Shown in pieces: positions 47,545 to 58,776 of a stretch of 64,000 nucleotides of DNA. Position numbers and translations under genes: made by a program. The stretch lies in the NCBI RefSeq assembly GCF_002205165.1, contig NZ_NIVS01000003.1:84815-148814 (forward strand), read 5' to 3'. The notes beneath the pieces were generated by a model. It saw only the letters and a list, made by a program, of their open reading frames with translations. It ran no database searches and was not told the DNA's origin. The stretch comes from Stenotrophomonas maltophilia (GTDB lineage Bacteria > Pseudomonadota > Gammaproteobacteria > Xanthomonadales > Xanthomonadaceae). Within the stretch, counting starts at the first letter, position 1, and the number at the start of each line of letters is the position of its first letter.

Positions 47545-48036
47545 TCAGTCCTCAGGGTCGTAACGGGTGGCCAGGCGGATACTGTTGCCGGGGAACCCGC
47601 GGCGGGCCAGAAGATCGGCGGCTTTGCGCCGCTGCGGCAGTTCCTGCGGGCCGGCGTCGCCAAAACGGCGGCAGACCAGGTCGCGGGCGTTCTCGGTCCA
47701 ATCGCCTTCGAAGGTGTCCATGGCCGCCGCGATCTGATCGCTGTCCAGGCCATGCGTGCCCAGTTCGGCGCGGATGTGGATCGGGCCATAGCCGGTGTTG
47801 GCCCGGATCCGGACCAGATTCTCGGCAAAGCGGGTGTCGTCCTGCCAGCCGGCCTCGGCCAGCTTGCTGACCGCGGCTTCGGCGGCCTCGTTCTCGATGC
47901 CGCGGGCCTGCAGTTTGCGGGTCAGCTCTTTACGTGAATGCTCGCGGCGCACCAGCAGCCCCAACGCCCGCTGGACCGGCGTCTGTTCCTGGACACGGCG
48001 CTTGCGCCGGGGTGCGGGGGGATCGGAGTCTTGCAT
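47545..48036 (-). CDS. recX: RecA regulator RecX
   Basis: Modulates RecA filaments. The 163 residues contain the three-helix RecX repeats, with [20 protein letters not shown], the [19 protein letters not shown] segment and [17 protein letters not shown]. It follows recA by 110 bases and precedes alaS by 107. Confidence 0.94.
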   Translation of the reverse strand: MQDSDPPAPRRKRRVQEQTPVQRALGLLVRREHSRKELTRKLQARGIENEAAEAAVSKLAEAGWQDDTRFAENLVRIRANTGYGPIHIRAELGTHGLDSDQIAAAMDTFEGDWTENARDLVCRRFGDAGPQELPQRRKAADLLARRGFPGNSIRLATRYDPED

Positions 48037-48146
48037 GGCGGTCCTTCATTACAGTGCGCCATCCTTGGCGCCATCCCGTCGGGGATTCTTGAAACTGCAG
48101 GACAGGGCGAGCGTCACTGACGGCGCTGCCCTGCCCCGCAGGAAAC

Positions 48147-49187
48147 TCACTCGGCGTCGTCGTCGGCCTCGTCGCCGCCTTCACGCACCGCTTCTTCCGG
48201 CTGGAACTTCTCGCGCAGCTCGGCTTCCAGGCGCTGGGCAATCTGCGGGTTGTCGCGCAGGTAACCGCGGGCGTTGTCCTTGCCCTGGCCGATGCGCTCT
48301 TCGCCGTAGCTGTACCAGGCGCCGGCCTTCTCGACCAGCTTGGCTTCCACGCCCATGTCGATCAGTTCGCCTTCGCGGCTGATGCCTTCGCCGTACAGGA
48401 TCTCGGTGACCACCTGCTTGAACGGCGGGGCCAGCTTGTTCTTGACCACCTTGATCTTGGTCTGGTTGCCGATGATCTCGTCGCCCTTCTTGATCGCGCC
48501 GATACGGCGGATGTCCAGGCGGACCGAGGCGTAGAACTTCAGCGCGTTGCCGCCGGTGGTCACTTCCGGGCTCTGGCCCGGCATCATCACGCCGATCTTG
48601 TGGCGCAGCTGGTTGATGAAGACCACCAGGGTGTTGGAGCGCTTGATGTTGCCGGTCAGCTTGCGCAGCGCCTGGCTCATCAGACGGGCCTGCAGGCCCG
48701 GCAGCTGGTCGCCCATTTCGCCTTCGATTTCAGCCTTCGGGGTCAGCGCGGCAACCGAGTCGACCACCACGATGTCCACCGAGCTGGAGCGCACCAGCAT
48801 GTCGGCGATTTCCAGCGCCTGCTCACCGGTATCGGGCTGGGACAGCAGCAGGTCGTCCACGTTGACGCCCAGCTTGGCGGCGTAGATCGGGTCCAGCGCG
48901 TGCTCGGCATCGATGAAGGCGGCGGTACCGCCCTTCTTCTGGCATTCGGCGATCGCCTGCAGGGTCAGGGTGGTCTTGCCCGAGGATTCCGGGCCGTAGA
49001 TCTCCACGACGCGGCCCTTGGGCAGACCACCGATACCGAGCGCGATATCCAGCATCAACGAACCGGTGGGGATGACCTCGACCGCCTCGACGACACGGTC
49101 GCCCATGCGCATCACGGCGCCCTTGCCGAACTGCTTTTCGATCTGGCTCAGCGCGGCGGTGAGGGCGCGCTTTTTGTTTTCGTCCAT
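48147..49187 (-). CDS. recA: Recombinase RecA
   Basis: DNA strand-exchange and LexA co-protease protein. From [13 protein letters not shown] the length is 346 residues, with Walker A GPESSGKT, Walker [11 protein letters not shown], and the L1/L2 loops ([36 protein letters not shown]). AAGGA eight bases upstream supports this start. An in-frame ATG at 49250 would add 21 Ser/Thr/Lys-rich residues without a good ribosome-binding site. It lies 203 bases after lexA. Confidence 0.97.
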   Translation of the reverse strand: MDENKKRALTAALSQIEKQFGKGAVMRMGDRVVEAVEVIPTGSLMLDIALGIGGLPKGRVVEIYGPESSGKTTLTLQAIAECQKKGGTAAFIDAEHALDPIYAAKLGVNVDDLLLSQPDTGEQALEIADMLVRSSSVDIVVVDSVAALTPKAEIEGEMGDQLPGLQARLMSQALRKLTGNIKRSNTLVVFINQLRHKIGVMMPGQSPEVTTGGNALKFYASVRLDIRRIGAIKKGDEIIGNQTKIKVVKNKLAPPFKQVVTEILYGEGISREGELIDMGVEAKLVEKAGAWYSYGEERIGQGKDNARGYLRDNPQIAQRLEAELREKFQPEEAVREGGDEADDDAE

Positions 49188-49311
49188 CGGAGTGGTCCTT
49201 GCAGAGGTCGTATCGGTGGAGGTGCTGTCTTTGGAAGTCTTCTTGGCCATGGGTTCACTTTAAGGCTGGCGTATCGCACGGGCTGAGATTCTGCCCGGCG
49301 TTCGGAAAAAA

Positions 49312-49341
49312 ATTATCGGACATCCGTACCAACCTCAGCAA
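49312..49341 (-). promoter_or_regulatory. Candidate recA promoter
   Basis: Minus strand: TTGCTG (49341-49336), an 18-base spacer and GATAAT (49317-49312). No LexA palindrome of the lexA type is present in this gap, so SOS control of recA may depend on the lexA promoter or a diverged site. Confidence 0.45.
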
Positions 49342-49390
49342 AACCAGAGATGTGCCACAAAAGACCGCGCGTGATTCAGGGGAAACAGGG

Positions 49391-50041
49391 TCAGCGGTTG
49401 GGCCGCAGCAACCCGCAATAGAGGCCTTCGATCGCAAAGTCCTGGTCCGGCAGCACTTCGATCGGCTTGTAATCGGGGTTGCGCGGCAGCAGGCGGATCC
49501 GGTCCTTGCCCATCTTCAGCAGCTTGACCGTGATCTCGTCATCGATGCGGGCGACCACGATCTGGCCGGAGCGCGCATCGCGGGTGCGGTGCACACCGAT
49601 CAGGTCGCCGTCGAAGATGCCTTCGTCGATCATCGAGTCACCCTGCACTTTCAACAGGTAGTCCGGCGCGGGCGAGAAGAACACCCGGTCCAGGACCACG
49701 AAGTCATCCGAGCCGATATCCGCGCCGATCGGCAGACCGGCCGCGACCCGGCCCAGCACCGGCAGGCGCAGGACATGATCCGGCAGCGCCGAGGCGGGCA
49801 GCGATTCGGGCAGGCCGTTCTGTAGCGCCGGCGCCTGGACCAGCCGGATGCCGCGGGCCTGGCCCGGGATGCGACGGATCGCCCCGGCCTCCTCCAGCGC
49901 TTCCAGATGGTACTGGGCGGCGCGGACGCCCTTGAAGCCGAACGCACGGGCGATTTCGGTCTGCGACGGCGGTGCGCCATCGGTCTCTATACGCTCGGCG
50001 ATCAACTGCAGGATCGCCTGCTGGGTATCGGTCAGGTCCAT
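49391..50041 (-). CDS. lexA: SOS repressor LexA
   Basis: Repressor-protease of 216 residues. The winged HTH (PPSQTEIARAFGFKGVRAAQ) is followed by the Ala-Gly cleavage site in VLGRVAAGLPIG and the S24 protease domain, catalytic Ser in QGDSMIDEGI and Lys in DEITVKLLKM. The start at 50041 (MDLTDTQQAILQLI) directly abuts the operator. It heads lexA-recA-recX; Xanthomonads often have a second lexA elsewhere. Confidence 0.97.
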   Translation of the reverse strand: MDLTDTQQAILQLIAERIETDGAPPSQTEIARAFGFKGVRAAQYHLEALEEAGAIRRIPGQARGIRLVQAPALQNGLPESLPASALPDHVLRLPVLGRVAAGLPIGADIGSDDFVVLDRVFFSPAPDYLLKVQGDSMIDEGIFDGDLIGVHRTRDARSGQIVVARIDDEITVKLLKMGKDRIRLLPRNPDYKPIEVLPDQDFAIEGLYCGLLRPNR

Positions 50042-50043
50042 GG

Positions 50044-50078
50044 TTAGTAGTATTACTACTAACGATGCGGGCACGCAA
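50044..50078 (-). promoter_or_regulatory. lexA promoter with LexA operator over the -10 box
   Basis: TTAGTAGTATTACTACTAA (50044-50062) is a perfect 19-base palindrome of the TTAG-N6-TACTA type known for Xanthomonadaceae LexA. On the minus strand TTGCGT (50078-50073), a 17-base spacer and TAATAC (50055-50050) form a promoter whose -10 box is the centre of the operator. The palindrome ends two bases before the lexA ATG, leaving no room for a ribosome-binding site. Confidence 0.85.
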
Positions 50079-50146
50079 GTGCCCGCAGAGGAAGAGCCAT
50101 TACAGGAAGGATGGTCCGGCCCGAGCCGAAGCCGCCAGCAACGCCT

Positions 50147-50371
50147 GTAGCCACCAACCGTTGGTCGGTGACCGCGCGCAGCGCGGCAATGCCTGACGGC
50201 GCGGGCGCGTGTCGCTTGCGACCATCCCTCAAGCGTTGAGCCTCTGCAATCCCCTGGATCAGGCGTTCCCGGCGCCGGACGGGGAAGCAGCCATGCATGG
50301 CGCGGCGCGAACCGGGGCAAGCGATGACCGGGCCTGCCAGCCAGAAGCAGCCGACCAACGGTCGGCTCTAC
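50147..50371. repeat. Inverted pair of GTAG-flanked REP elements
   Basis: GTAG at 50147-50150 followed by a CCACCAACCGTTGGTCGGTG hairpin, and 180 bases on AGCCGACCAACGGTCGGCT (50349-50367) followed by CTAC, the complement of GTAG. The two elements face each other with GTAG at the outer ends, a BIME-like pair downstream of the ABC1 kinase gene. Confidence 0.7.
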
Positions 50372-50432
50372 GCGCAACGCGCCGCGTAGGCGGCACGTTG
50401 CGGGGATCCTTCGGATCCCAGCGGCAGGAACC

Positions 50433-52112
50433 CTATGGGTTCTTGCCGCTGCGCCAGATCGAAAACAGGATCCACACGCCACAGAACCCGGCGCCGATGA
50501 AGCCAGCCACGCCCAGCGCGAGCAGCCAACGGCTGGAGACGCCGCCGACGCTGTGCATGACGATGGAGGAGCCGATGATCAGCGCGGCGGTCACGATGCC
50601 CATCACCAGCCGGTTGGCGGCACGGTTGACCTGGTCGCCGAAGCCCTGCAGCGCGGTGGTTTCGACCTTGAGCTGGAGCCGCCCGCGGCGCGCCATCTGC
50701 AGCAGGCGGCGCACGTCGCGCGGCAGGTCGCCGACCAGGTCCATCACCCCGACCAGGCTGCGCTTGCCACGCTTGAGCATGGCACCGGGCGAATAACGCT
50801 GCCACATCACCCGCTCCAGATACGGGCGCGCGGCACTGGCCATGTCGAACTGCGGATCCAGCTGGCGGCCCATCCCTTCCAGCGTCAGGAAGGTCTTGAT
50901 CATCAGGGCCAGATCGGCCGGCAGGGTCAGCGCGTACTGGCGCAGCAGCTGGGTGATGTTGCCCAGCATCAGGCCCATGTGCAGGTCTTTGAGCGGCACG
51001 CCGCGATACTGGTCGACGAAGGTGCTGATGTCCTGCTGCAACCGCGATTCATCGACCTCCACGCCGCCGGCCCAGTCCAGCAGGATGTCGGCCACCTGCT
51101 CCGGTTCCTGCGTCACCAGGCCATGCAGGAGCTGGGCGACCTGGAAGCGGCGTTGCTCGGAGATCGCGCCCACCATGCCGAAATCGATCACGCCGATGCG
51201 GCCGTCACGCAGGTAGATGATGTTGCCCGGGTGCGGATCGGCGTGGAAACACCCATCCTCCAGCACCATCTTCAGCACGATGCGCGCGCCGGTACGGGCC
51301 AGCTGCACGCGGTCCAGGCCCGCCGCATCGACACCGGCCAGATCGCGGCCGGGAATGCCATCCACGAAGTCCTGCACGTTGAGACTCTCGCACGTCCACT
51401 GCCAGTGCACGTTGGGAATCAGGATGTCGTCGCGGCCCTGGAAGTTGCGCGCGATACGCTCGGCGTTGCGGCATTCGGCGGCGAAATCCAGCTCGCGGCG
51501 CAAGGAGACCTGGAACTGCTGGACCACCTCGGCCGGGCGATACCGCTGCAGATCCGGCAGCCGCGCTTCGACGATCTCGGCCAACCGCGCCAGCAGACGC
51601 AGGTCGGCTTCGATGACCTCGCGGATCCCGGGGCGACGGATCTTCAACACCACGGCGGTGCCGTCATGCAGGGTCGCGCGGTGTGCCTGCGCCAGCGAGG
51701 CCGCCGCCATCGGGGTTTCGTCCAGCCACGCGAAGACCTCGGTGGCCGGTGCACCCAGATCGCGCTCCAGCTGATCGCGCACCTGCGCATATGGCAGCGC
51801 GGGCACGGCATTCTGCAGTTCGGAAAATTCCGCGATCCAGTCCGGCGGGAACAGATCCACGCGGGTGGCCAGCACCTGGCCGAGTTTGACGAAGGTGGGG
51901 CCGAGGTCTTCCATCGCGCGGCGCACGCGCACCGGCGCGGTCATCCGCAGCATCTGCTGGGTGTCGTTCCAGTGCAGCAGGCGGCCGGCGCGCTCGAGCA
52001 CATCGGCCAGGCCGATGCGGCGCACGAGGTCGCCGAAGCCATAGCGGATCAGGACCGACGCGATTTCCTGCAATCGCCCCAGGTCACGCACGGTACCCAG
52101 CGTTTCCCACAT
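50433..52112 (-). CDS. ubiB: ABC1/UbiB-family atypical kinase
   Basis: Membrane-attached atypical kinase/ATPase linked to ubiquinone synthesis. The 559 residues show the KxGQ motif in TFVKLGQVLATRVD, the Ala-rich loop region MAAASLAQAHRATL, catalytic DGCFHADPHPGNI and VIDFGMVG (metal-binding), and two C-terminal membrane helices (about 508-530 and 532-552). Family membership is clear; whether it is the main UbiB is uncertain because no other ubi gene is adjacent. Confidence 0.88.
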   Translation of the reverse strand: MWETLGTVRDLGRLQEIASVLIRYGFGDLVRRIGLADVLERAGRLLHWNDTQQMLRMTAPVRVRRAMEDLGPTFVKLGQVLATRVDLFPPDWIAEFSELQNAVPALPYAQVRDQLERDLGAPATEVFAWLDETPMAAASLAQAHRATLHDGTAVVLKIRRPGIREVIEADLRLLARLAEIVEARLPDLQRYRPAEVVQQFQVSLRRELDFAAECRNAERIARNFQGRDDILIPNVHWQWTCESLNVQDFVDGIPGRDLAGVDAAGLDRVQLARTGARIVLKMVLEDGCFHADPHPGNIIYLRDGRIGVIDFGMVGAISEQRRFQVAQLLHGLVTQEPEQVADILLDWAGGVEVDESRLQQDISTFVDQYRGVPLKDLHMGLMLGNITQLLRQYALTLPADLALMIKTFLTLEGMGRQLDPQFDMASAARPYLERVMWQRYSPGAMLKRGKRSLVGVMDLVGDLPRDVRRLLQMARRGRLQLKVETTALQGFGDQVNRAANRLVMGIVTAALIIGSSIVMHSVGGVSSRWLLALGVAGFIGAGFCGVWILFSIWRSGKNP

Positions 52113-52148
52113 CGGCCCACTCTCCTGTCAGCACACCCGGTCAGGATG

Positions 52149-52643
52149 TCACAACAGCGGGAAGATTCCCGTCAGCGCCTGCTGCACGGTCTGCCGCCGT
52201 ATGGCTTCGCGGTCGCCGTCGAACTGGAACAGCTGCGCACGCGCGTAGCCACCCCGGCCCTTCCAGCCGATCCAGACGCTGCCGACCGGCTTGTCCTCGC
52301 TGCCGCCGCCCGGGCCGGCAATGCCGGTCACCGCCACGGCGATGCCGGCGCCGGAATTGATCAGCGCGCCGGAGACCATTTCCAGCACGGTCTCGCGGCT
52401 GACCGCACCGAACTGTTCCAGCGTCTGCGCGCGCACGCCGAGCAGGCGTTGTTTGGCTTCGTAGCTGTAGACCACCATGCCGCAATCGAAGAACGCCGAG
52501 GAGCCCGCGATATCGGTCATCGCCTTGGCGATCCAGCCGCCACTGCAGCTCTCGGCGGTCACCAGCTGCAGGGAGGCCTTCTGGAGGCGCTGGCCCACGT
52601 CACTGGCGAGGGCGCCCAGCTCGGCGTCGGAAGGAACGGTCAT
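52149..52643 (-). CDS. pncC: Nicotinamide-nucleotide amidohydrolase PncC (CinA C-terminal domain)
   Basis: Deamidates NMN to NaMN in pyridine nucleotide salvage. The 164-residue stand-alone CinA domain has TAESCSGGWIAKAMTDIAGS, VVYSYEAKQRLLGV and AVTGIAGPGGGSEDKPVGSV. In many gammaproteobacteria it lies just upstream of recA; here it is close to the lexA-recA block but separated by the ABC1 kinase gene. Confidence 0.94.
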   Translation of the reverse strand: MTVPSDAELGALASDVGQRLQKASLQLVTAESCSGGWIAKAMTDIAGSSAFFDCGMVVYSYEAKQRLLGVRAQTLEQFGAVSRETVLEMVSGALINSGAGIAVAVTGIAGPGGGSEDKPVGSVWIGWKGRGGYARAQLFQFDGDREAIRRQTVQQALTGIFPLL

Positions 52644-52755
52644 GGGGAATCCTGGATCAACGGGGGACGAACGCCCCCTGTTTTAGCCGAAATCGCGCGT
52701 GGTGTCGTGTGTCGCCGGGCGCGACGGAAGGTCGCGCGCGCCCAGGATCCTGCGA

Positions 52756-52828
52756 GCCGGCCAGCGGCCGGCACGCCGAGTCGCGCCGCCGCGCCGCGAG
52801 GCTGATGGAGCGCCGGCCGCTGGCCGGC
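52756..52828. repeat. Inverted pair of GGCCAGCGGCC hairpins
   Basis: GCCGGCCAGCGGCCGGC (52756-52772) and its exact reverse complement GCCGGCCGCTGGCCGGC (52812-52828), 39 bases apart, lie in the 192-base gap after hflX and before pncC. They form a palindromic dimer of a second REP-like family, also seen at 28742 and 36071. Confidence 0.75.
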
Positions 52829-52835
52829 ACACCCA

Positions 52836-54146
52836 TCACCACTCCGGAAGCTTCTCCGGGAGCATCGCGCGGATCGGTTCGCCGCCCTCGCCGGCCGCCA
52901 GCTTCTCGGCCTCGGCGATCGGGATTTCGACCTGCAGCAGCCACCCGTCTTCGTCGGTTGCTTCGTCGCGGACCACCTCGAGCTGATGCAGGCGCGAACG
53001 CAAGCGACCGGCACTGGGCGGCAGCCGCAGCTCGCCACTGACGTGCTGCAGGCCCAGGCGCTTGCCCAGCACGGCCTGCAGCAGCGGCAGGCCGACGTTG
53101 TCGCGGGCGGAAATCCAGACCCGTTCGCGGCGTGCGTTGTCGGGGATGCCGTCCTGCCCGTCGTGACGGACCTCGGCCCCATCGATGCGGTCGATCTTGT
53201 TGAACACCAGCAGTTGCGGCAGATCGCCCGCACCAATGGCGGTCAGCACTTCATCCACCTGCGCGATGCGTTCCTCACGGTGCGGATCGGCGGCATCGAC
53301 CAGGTGCAGCAGGAAGTCTGCTTCGCGGGCTTCAGACAAAGTCGAGCGGAACGCCGCCACCAGGTCATGCGGCAGGTCGCGGACGAAGCCGACGGTATCG
53401 GCGAGCACAACGCTGCCGCCCGGCAGCGCGATGCGGCGCACGGTCGGGTCCAGCGTCGCGAACAACTGGTCCGCGGCATACGCCTCGGCACCGGTCAATG
53501 CGTTGAACAGGGTCGACTTGCCGGCGTTGGTGTAGCCCACCAAGGCCACACGCGGCAGCTCGCTGCGCAGGCGGGCACGGCGCATCTGGGTGCGCTGCAC
53601 TTCCACCTTTTCCAGCTTCTTCTGCAGCTGTTCCACCCGCTTCTGCAGCAGGCGGCGATCGGTTTCCAGCTGGGTTTCACCCGGGCCGCGCAGACCGATG
53701 GAACCGCCGCGCTGGCGCTCCAGATGGGTCCAGCCGCGGATCAGCCGCGTGGACATGTGGCGCAGCTGCGCCAGCTCGACCTGCAGCTTGCCTTCGTGGC
53801 TGCGCGCACGCTGGGCGAAGATATCCAGGATCAGCCCGGTGCGGTCGATCACGCGCCGTTCCAGGAACCGCTCCAGGTTGCGCTCCTGCCCCGGCGACAG
53901 CGCATGGTTGACCAGGATCAGGTCGGCGCCGGTCGCATCGGCCGCGGCCTTGACCTCATCCAGCTTGCCGCTGCCGATCAGGATCGACGGATTGGGCCGA
54001 TCGATGCGCGCGGTCAACGTGGCCGCGATGCTGGCCCCGGCGGAGCGGGCCAGATCGGTGAACTCTTCAAGCACGTCATCTTCAAGCCGGCCGACATGCG
54101 GCTGGATCAGGAGTGCGTGTTCGCCTCGCTTGGAACGGTCAAACAC
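52836..54146 (-). CDS. hflX: Ribosome-associated GTPase HflX
   Basis: GTPase that splits or rescues ribosomes under stress. The 436-residue protein has the HflX N-domain (GSGKLDEVKAAADATGADLI), a coiled region (LLQKRVEQLQKKLEKVEVQR) and the G domain: G1 GYTNAGKST, G3 DTVGFVRDLPHDL, G4 NKID. It follows hfq by 26 bases, the classic hfq-hflX order. Confidence 0.96.
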   Translation of the reverse strand: MFDRSKRGEHALLIQPHVGRLEDDVLEEFTDLARSAGASIAATLTARIDRPNPSILIGSGKLDEVKAAADATGADLILVNHALSPGQERNLERFLERRVIDRTGLILDIFAQRARSHEGKLQVELAQLRHMSTRLIRGWTHLERQRGGSIGLRGPGETQLETDRRLLQKRVEQLQKKLEKVEVQRTQMRRARLRSELPRVALVGYTNAGKSTLFNALTGAEAYAADQLFATLDPTVRRIALPGGSVVLADTVGFVRDLPHDLVAAFRSTLSEAREADFLLHLVDAADPHREERIAQVDEVLTAIGAGDLPQLLVFNKIDRIDGAEVRHDGQDGIPDNARRERVWISARDNVGLPLLQAVLGKRLGLQHVSGELRLPPSAGRLRSRLHQLEVVRDEATDEDGWLLQVEIPIAEAEKLAAGEGGEPIRAMLPEKLPEW

Positions 54147-54172
54147 GCAGTTCTCCAGAATTTTTCACGCGG

Positions 54173-54454
54173 TCACTCAACGTCGTCATCACCTTGGACG
54201 CCCTCGGCGCCATCATTGGACTGCACATAGCCACCACCGGGCCCGACCTTCACATTGCGTGCCGGCACCACGGTCGAAATGGCGTGCTTGTACACCATCT
54301 GGCTCACCGTGTTACGCAGCAGCACCACGAACTGGTCGAACGATTCAATCGTTCCCTGCAGCTTGATGCCATTGACCAGATACACCGACACCGGCACACG
54401 TTCGCGCCGAAGTGCATTCAGAAACGGATCCTGCAGCGATTGCCCCTTGGACAT
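54173..54454 (-). CDS. hfq: RNA chaperone Hfq
   Basis: Hexameric Sm-like protein that pairs small RNAs with mRNAs. The 93 residues start [20 protein letters not shown] and include the Sm2 motif VYKHAIST, with a short acidic C-terminal tail. It sits between miaA and hflX, 107 bases after miaA. A partner for the Csr/Gac network also represented in the window. Confidence 0.97.
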   Translation of the reverse strand: MSKGQSLQDPFLNALRRERVPVSVYLVNGIKLQGTIESFDQFVVLLRNTVSQMVYKHAISTVVPARNVKVGPGGGYVQSNDGAEGVQGDDDVE

Positions 54455-54561
54455 TGCACACTCCTGATTATTGTTTTTATGGTCTTCCGGCAGTTGCCAC
54501 GGCCCCCGCCGCCCGCCGGAACCCTTGATGGTACACGGGGCGGGTGCGTGAAGGCGTGGAC

Positions 54562-55515
54562 TCAGCGTGCGACGAAGGTCGACACCGCATCTGCCAGGGA
54601 AGCCCTGTCTAGATGGGGATCGAACCAGCGCGCATCAAGCTCCCCGCGCAACCAGGTCAGCTGGCGCTTGGCCAGCTGGCGGGTGGCCTGGATGCCGCGC
54701 TCACGGAACTCTGCGGCCGCCCCCTGCCCGTCCAGGTACTCCCAGGCCTGTCGGTAACCCACTGCACGCACCGCCGGCAGATCCAGCGGCGCGGCCACCG
54801 CGGCCATGGCGGGCAGGGCGCGCAGGCCACGCACTTCCTCGAGAAATCCCTGCGCAAGCATGGCGTCGAAACGGGTTTCGATGCGCTGGTGCAGCACCTT
54901 GCGCTCGCGCGGGGCCAACACCAGCTTGAGCGCCCGAACCGGCAGACGGTCCACGCCGGGCAGCTTCTGCCAGTCACTGATCGGGGTGCCGGTCAGGCGA
55001 TGGACCTCCAGCGCACGCTGGATGCGCTGCGGGTCGGTGGCATGAATGCGCTTTGCCGCCGCCGGATCGATGCCGGCCAGCTGGGCGTGCATCGCCGCCC
55101 ACCCCTGCTCGGCCGCCTCGGCGGCAATCTGCGCCCGCGTCGCCGGATCGGCCTCGGGCATCGGCGACAGGCCCTGCAGCAGGGCGCGGAAGTACAACCC
55201 CGTGCCACCGGCCAGAATCGGCATCCGACCGCGCGAAATGATGTCGCGCACGGCCCTCGCCGCGTCGCCGGCGAACTCTGCCGCCGAATAGGTCTGCCAC
55301 GGGTCCCGGACATCCAGCAGATGATGCGGCGCCTGCGCGCGCTCGGCGGCATCGGGCTTGGCCGAGCCGATGTCCAGCCCGCGATAGACCAGCGCCGAAT
55401 CCACGCTGACGATCTCGCCGCCCAGCTGTTGGGCGAGCGCGATCGCGGTGGCGGTCTTGCCCGACGCGGTCGGGCCCATCACCGCGATCGCCAGCGGACG
55501 TTGGTCGACGGCCAT
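54562..55515 (-). CDS. miaA: tRNA dimethylallyltransferase
   Basis: Adds an isopentenyl group to A37 of tRNAs reading UNN codons. The 317-residue protein has the P-loop [49 protein letters not shown] and [12 protein letters not shown]. Its ATG overlaps the folP stop by one base (TGATG coupling). Confidence 0.97.
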   Translation of the reverse strand: MAVDQRPLAIAVMGPTASGKTATAIALAQQLGGEIVSVDSALVYRGLDIGSAKPDAAERAQAPHHLLDVRDPWQTYSAAEFAGDAARAVRDIISRGRMPILAGGTGLYFRALLQGLSPMPEADPATRAQIAAEAAEQGWAAMHAQLAGIDPAAAKRIHATDPQRIQRALEVHRLTGTPISDWQKLPGVDRLPVRALKLVLAPRERKVLHQRIETRFDAMLAQGFLEEVRGLRALPAMAAVAAPLDLPAVRAVGYRQAWEYLDGQGAAAEFRERGIQATRQLAKRQLTWLRGELDARWFDPHLDRASLADAVSTFVAR

Positions 55516-56414
55516 CAGTCCTCGTCCGGCCAGCGCGGCATCGCCGGTGCGGCCGACACCCGCGGCATCGGCACGGCATCGACCGCCGCCCAGACCTTCA
55601 ATGCATCCACGGTGGCCGCGACATCGTGCACGCGCAGCAGCATCGCACCCCGCTGGGCGGCGATCAGGTGCGCGGCGACCGAACCGGCCACGCGGTCACG
55701 CGGGTGCTCACGGCCGGTCAGCTCACCGATGCTGCGCTTGCGCGACAGGCCGGCCAGCATCGGCACGCCCAGCTCGAGAAAGCGGTCCGAGCGGGCCAGC
55801 AGGATCATGTTGTGCTCGGTGGTCTTGCCGAAGCCGAAGCCCAGATCGATGATCAGGTGCTTCTTGGCGACACCGGCCATCTCGGCCTGGAACATCCGCT
55901 CGGTCAGGAAGCGATGCACTTCGGCGACCACGTCGTCGTAGTGCGGCGTGTCCTGCATGCTGCCCGGTTCGCCCTGCATGTGCATCAGCACCACCGGCAC
56001 ATCGAGTTCGGCGGCAGCCGCAAGCGCACCGGGCTGGCGCAGTGCATGGATGTCATTGATCAGACCCGCACCGGCCGCAACCGCGGCGCGCATTACCTCG
56101 GGCTTGAAGGTGTCGATGCTGATCGGCACGGACGTTTCGCGCGCCAGGCGTTCGATCACCGGGATGACCCGGCGCAGCTCCTCATCCAGCGGCACCGGCG
56201 CACTGCCGGGCCGGGTCGACTCGCCGCCAATGTCGAGCAGGTCGGCCCCTTCGGCCACTAACTGCAGTCCATGCGCGACCGCGGACTCGACGCTGTCGTG
56301 CTTACCGCCGTCGGAGAACGAATCCGGGGTGACGTTGACGATGCCCATGACCCGCGGGCGATCCAGCCGCAGCAGGCGGCCGCCGCAATCGAGCTGGGGG
56401 GAGATATCGAACAT
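55515..56414 (-). CDS. folP: Dihydropteroate synthase
   Basis: Joins the pterin pyrophosphate to para-aminobenzoate in folate synthesis; target of sulfonamides. The 299-residue TIM barrel has [32 protein letters not shown], and the C-terminal [21 protein letters not shown] chose ATG 56414 (MFDISPQLD) with GGA eight bases upstream over GTG 56426. In many gammaproteobacteria folP follows ftsH; here a small membrane protein gene intervenes. Confidence 0.96.
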   Translation of the reverse strand: MFDISPQLDCGGRLLRLDRPRVMGIVNVTPDSFSDGGKHDSVESAVAHGLQLVAEGADLLDIGGESTRPGSAPVPLDEELRRVIPVIERLARETSVPISIDTFKPEVMRAAVAAGAGLINDIHALRQPGALAAAAELDVPVVLMHMQGEPGSMQDTPHYDDVVAEVHRFLTERMFQAEMAGVAKKHLIIDLGFGFGKTTEHNMILLARSDRFLELGVPMLAGLSRKRSIGELTGREHPRDRVAGSVAAHLIAAQRGAMLLRVHDVAATVDALKVWAAVDAVPMPRVSAAPAMPRWPDED

Positions 56415-56496
56415 GGGCAGATCCACAAAGTACGCCAGCGCGTAGTTTACGCCGGACCACGCGAGCGCCTGCCGGTCGCGCTGACGAAGCGTACCC

Positions 56497-56682
56497 TCAG
56501 CGCTGGCGGCGCTTGCGCTCCACGTACACCGTCTTGGCGATGCTCATCAGCACACCGACCGCGATACCGATGCCGGCGCCGAGCAGGAAGTTGTCGCGGG
56601 TCAGGCCGATGGCCACGCCAATGATCGTGGCGATCACCATTTCAGTGGTGTGCGAGACCGGTTGCGGCGGGGGTGCGGACAT
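56497..56682 (-). CDS. Small membrane protein between ftsH and folP
   Basis: A 61-residue protein from ATG 56682 (GGAG five bases upstream). After a Pro-rich start (MSAPPPQPVSH) come one long or two short hydrophobic stretches, MVIATIIGVAIGL and LLGAGIGIAVGVLMSIA, and a basic tail ERKRRQR. The Gly spacing suggests a glycine-zipper-like hairpin. I do not recognise the family. Codon use looks normal and the reading frame has a good ribosome-binding site. Confidence 0.65.
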   Translation of the reverse strand: MSAPPPQPVSHTTEMVIATIIGVAIGLTRDNFLLGAGIGIAVGVLMSIAKTVYVERKRRQR

Positions 56683-56734
56683 GGCGACTCCAGAACGGGA
56701 ACGAAAACGGACGGTCATTATGACCTGACCGAAA

Positions 56735-56766
56735 CGACGAAGGCCGGGTTTCCCCGGCCTTCGTCA
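56735..56766 (-). terminator. Terminator after ftsH
   Basis: GACGAAGGCCGGG and CCCGGCCTTCGTC pair over about 13 bp around GAAA on the minus strand, 17 bases after the ftsH stop. The T run is weak, so it may be a partial terminator before the small gene and folP. Confidence 0.65.
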
Positions 56767-56782
56767 CTTACGTGGGCACCCC

Positions 56783-58723
<1,941 letters not shown>

Positions 58724-58776
58724 CCTCATTGGCTCCGGTGTTCCTCTAATTCCTGACGCGATTCGTATGGTTGAGC

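Larger units (their letters stand above)
50042..50432. other. Intergenic region between ABC1 kinase and lexA
   Basis: 391 bases without a supported gene. It holds the lexA promoter/operator, a hairpin GCGGGCAC-GCAA-GTGCCCGC at 50067-50086 that overlaps the -35 box, and an inverted pair of GTAG-type REP hairpins (50147-50371). Nothing else is recognised. Confidence 0.6.
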
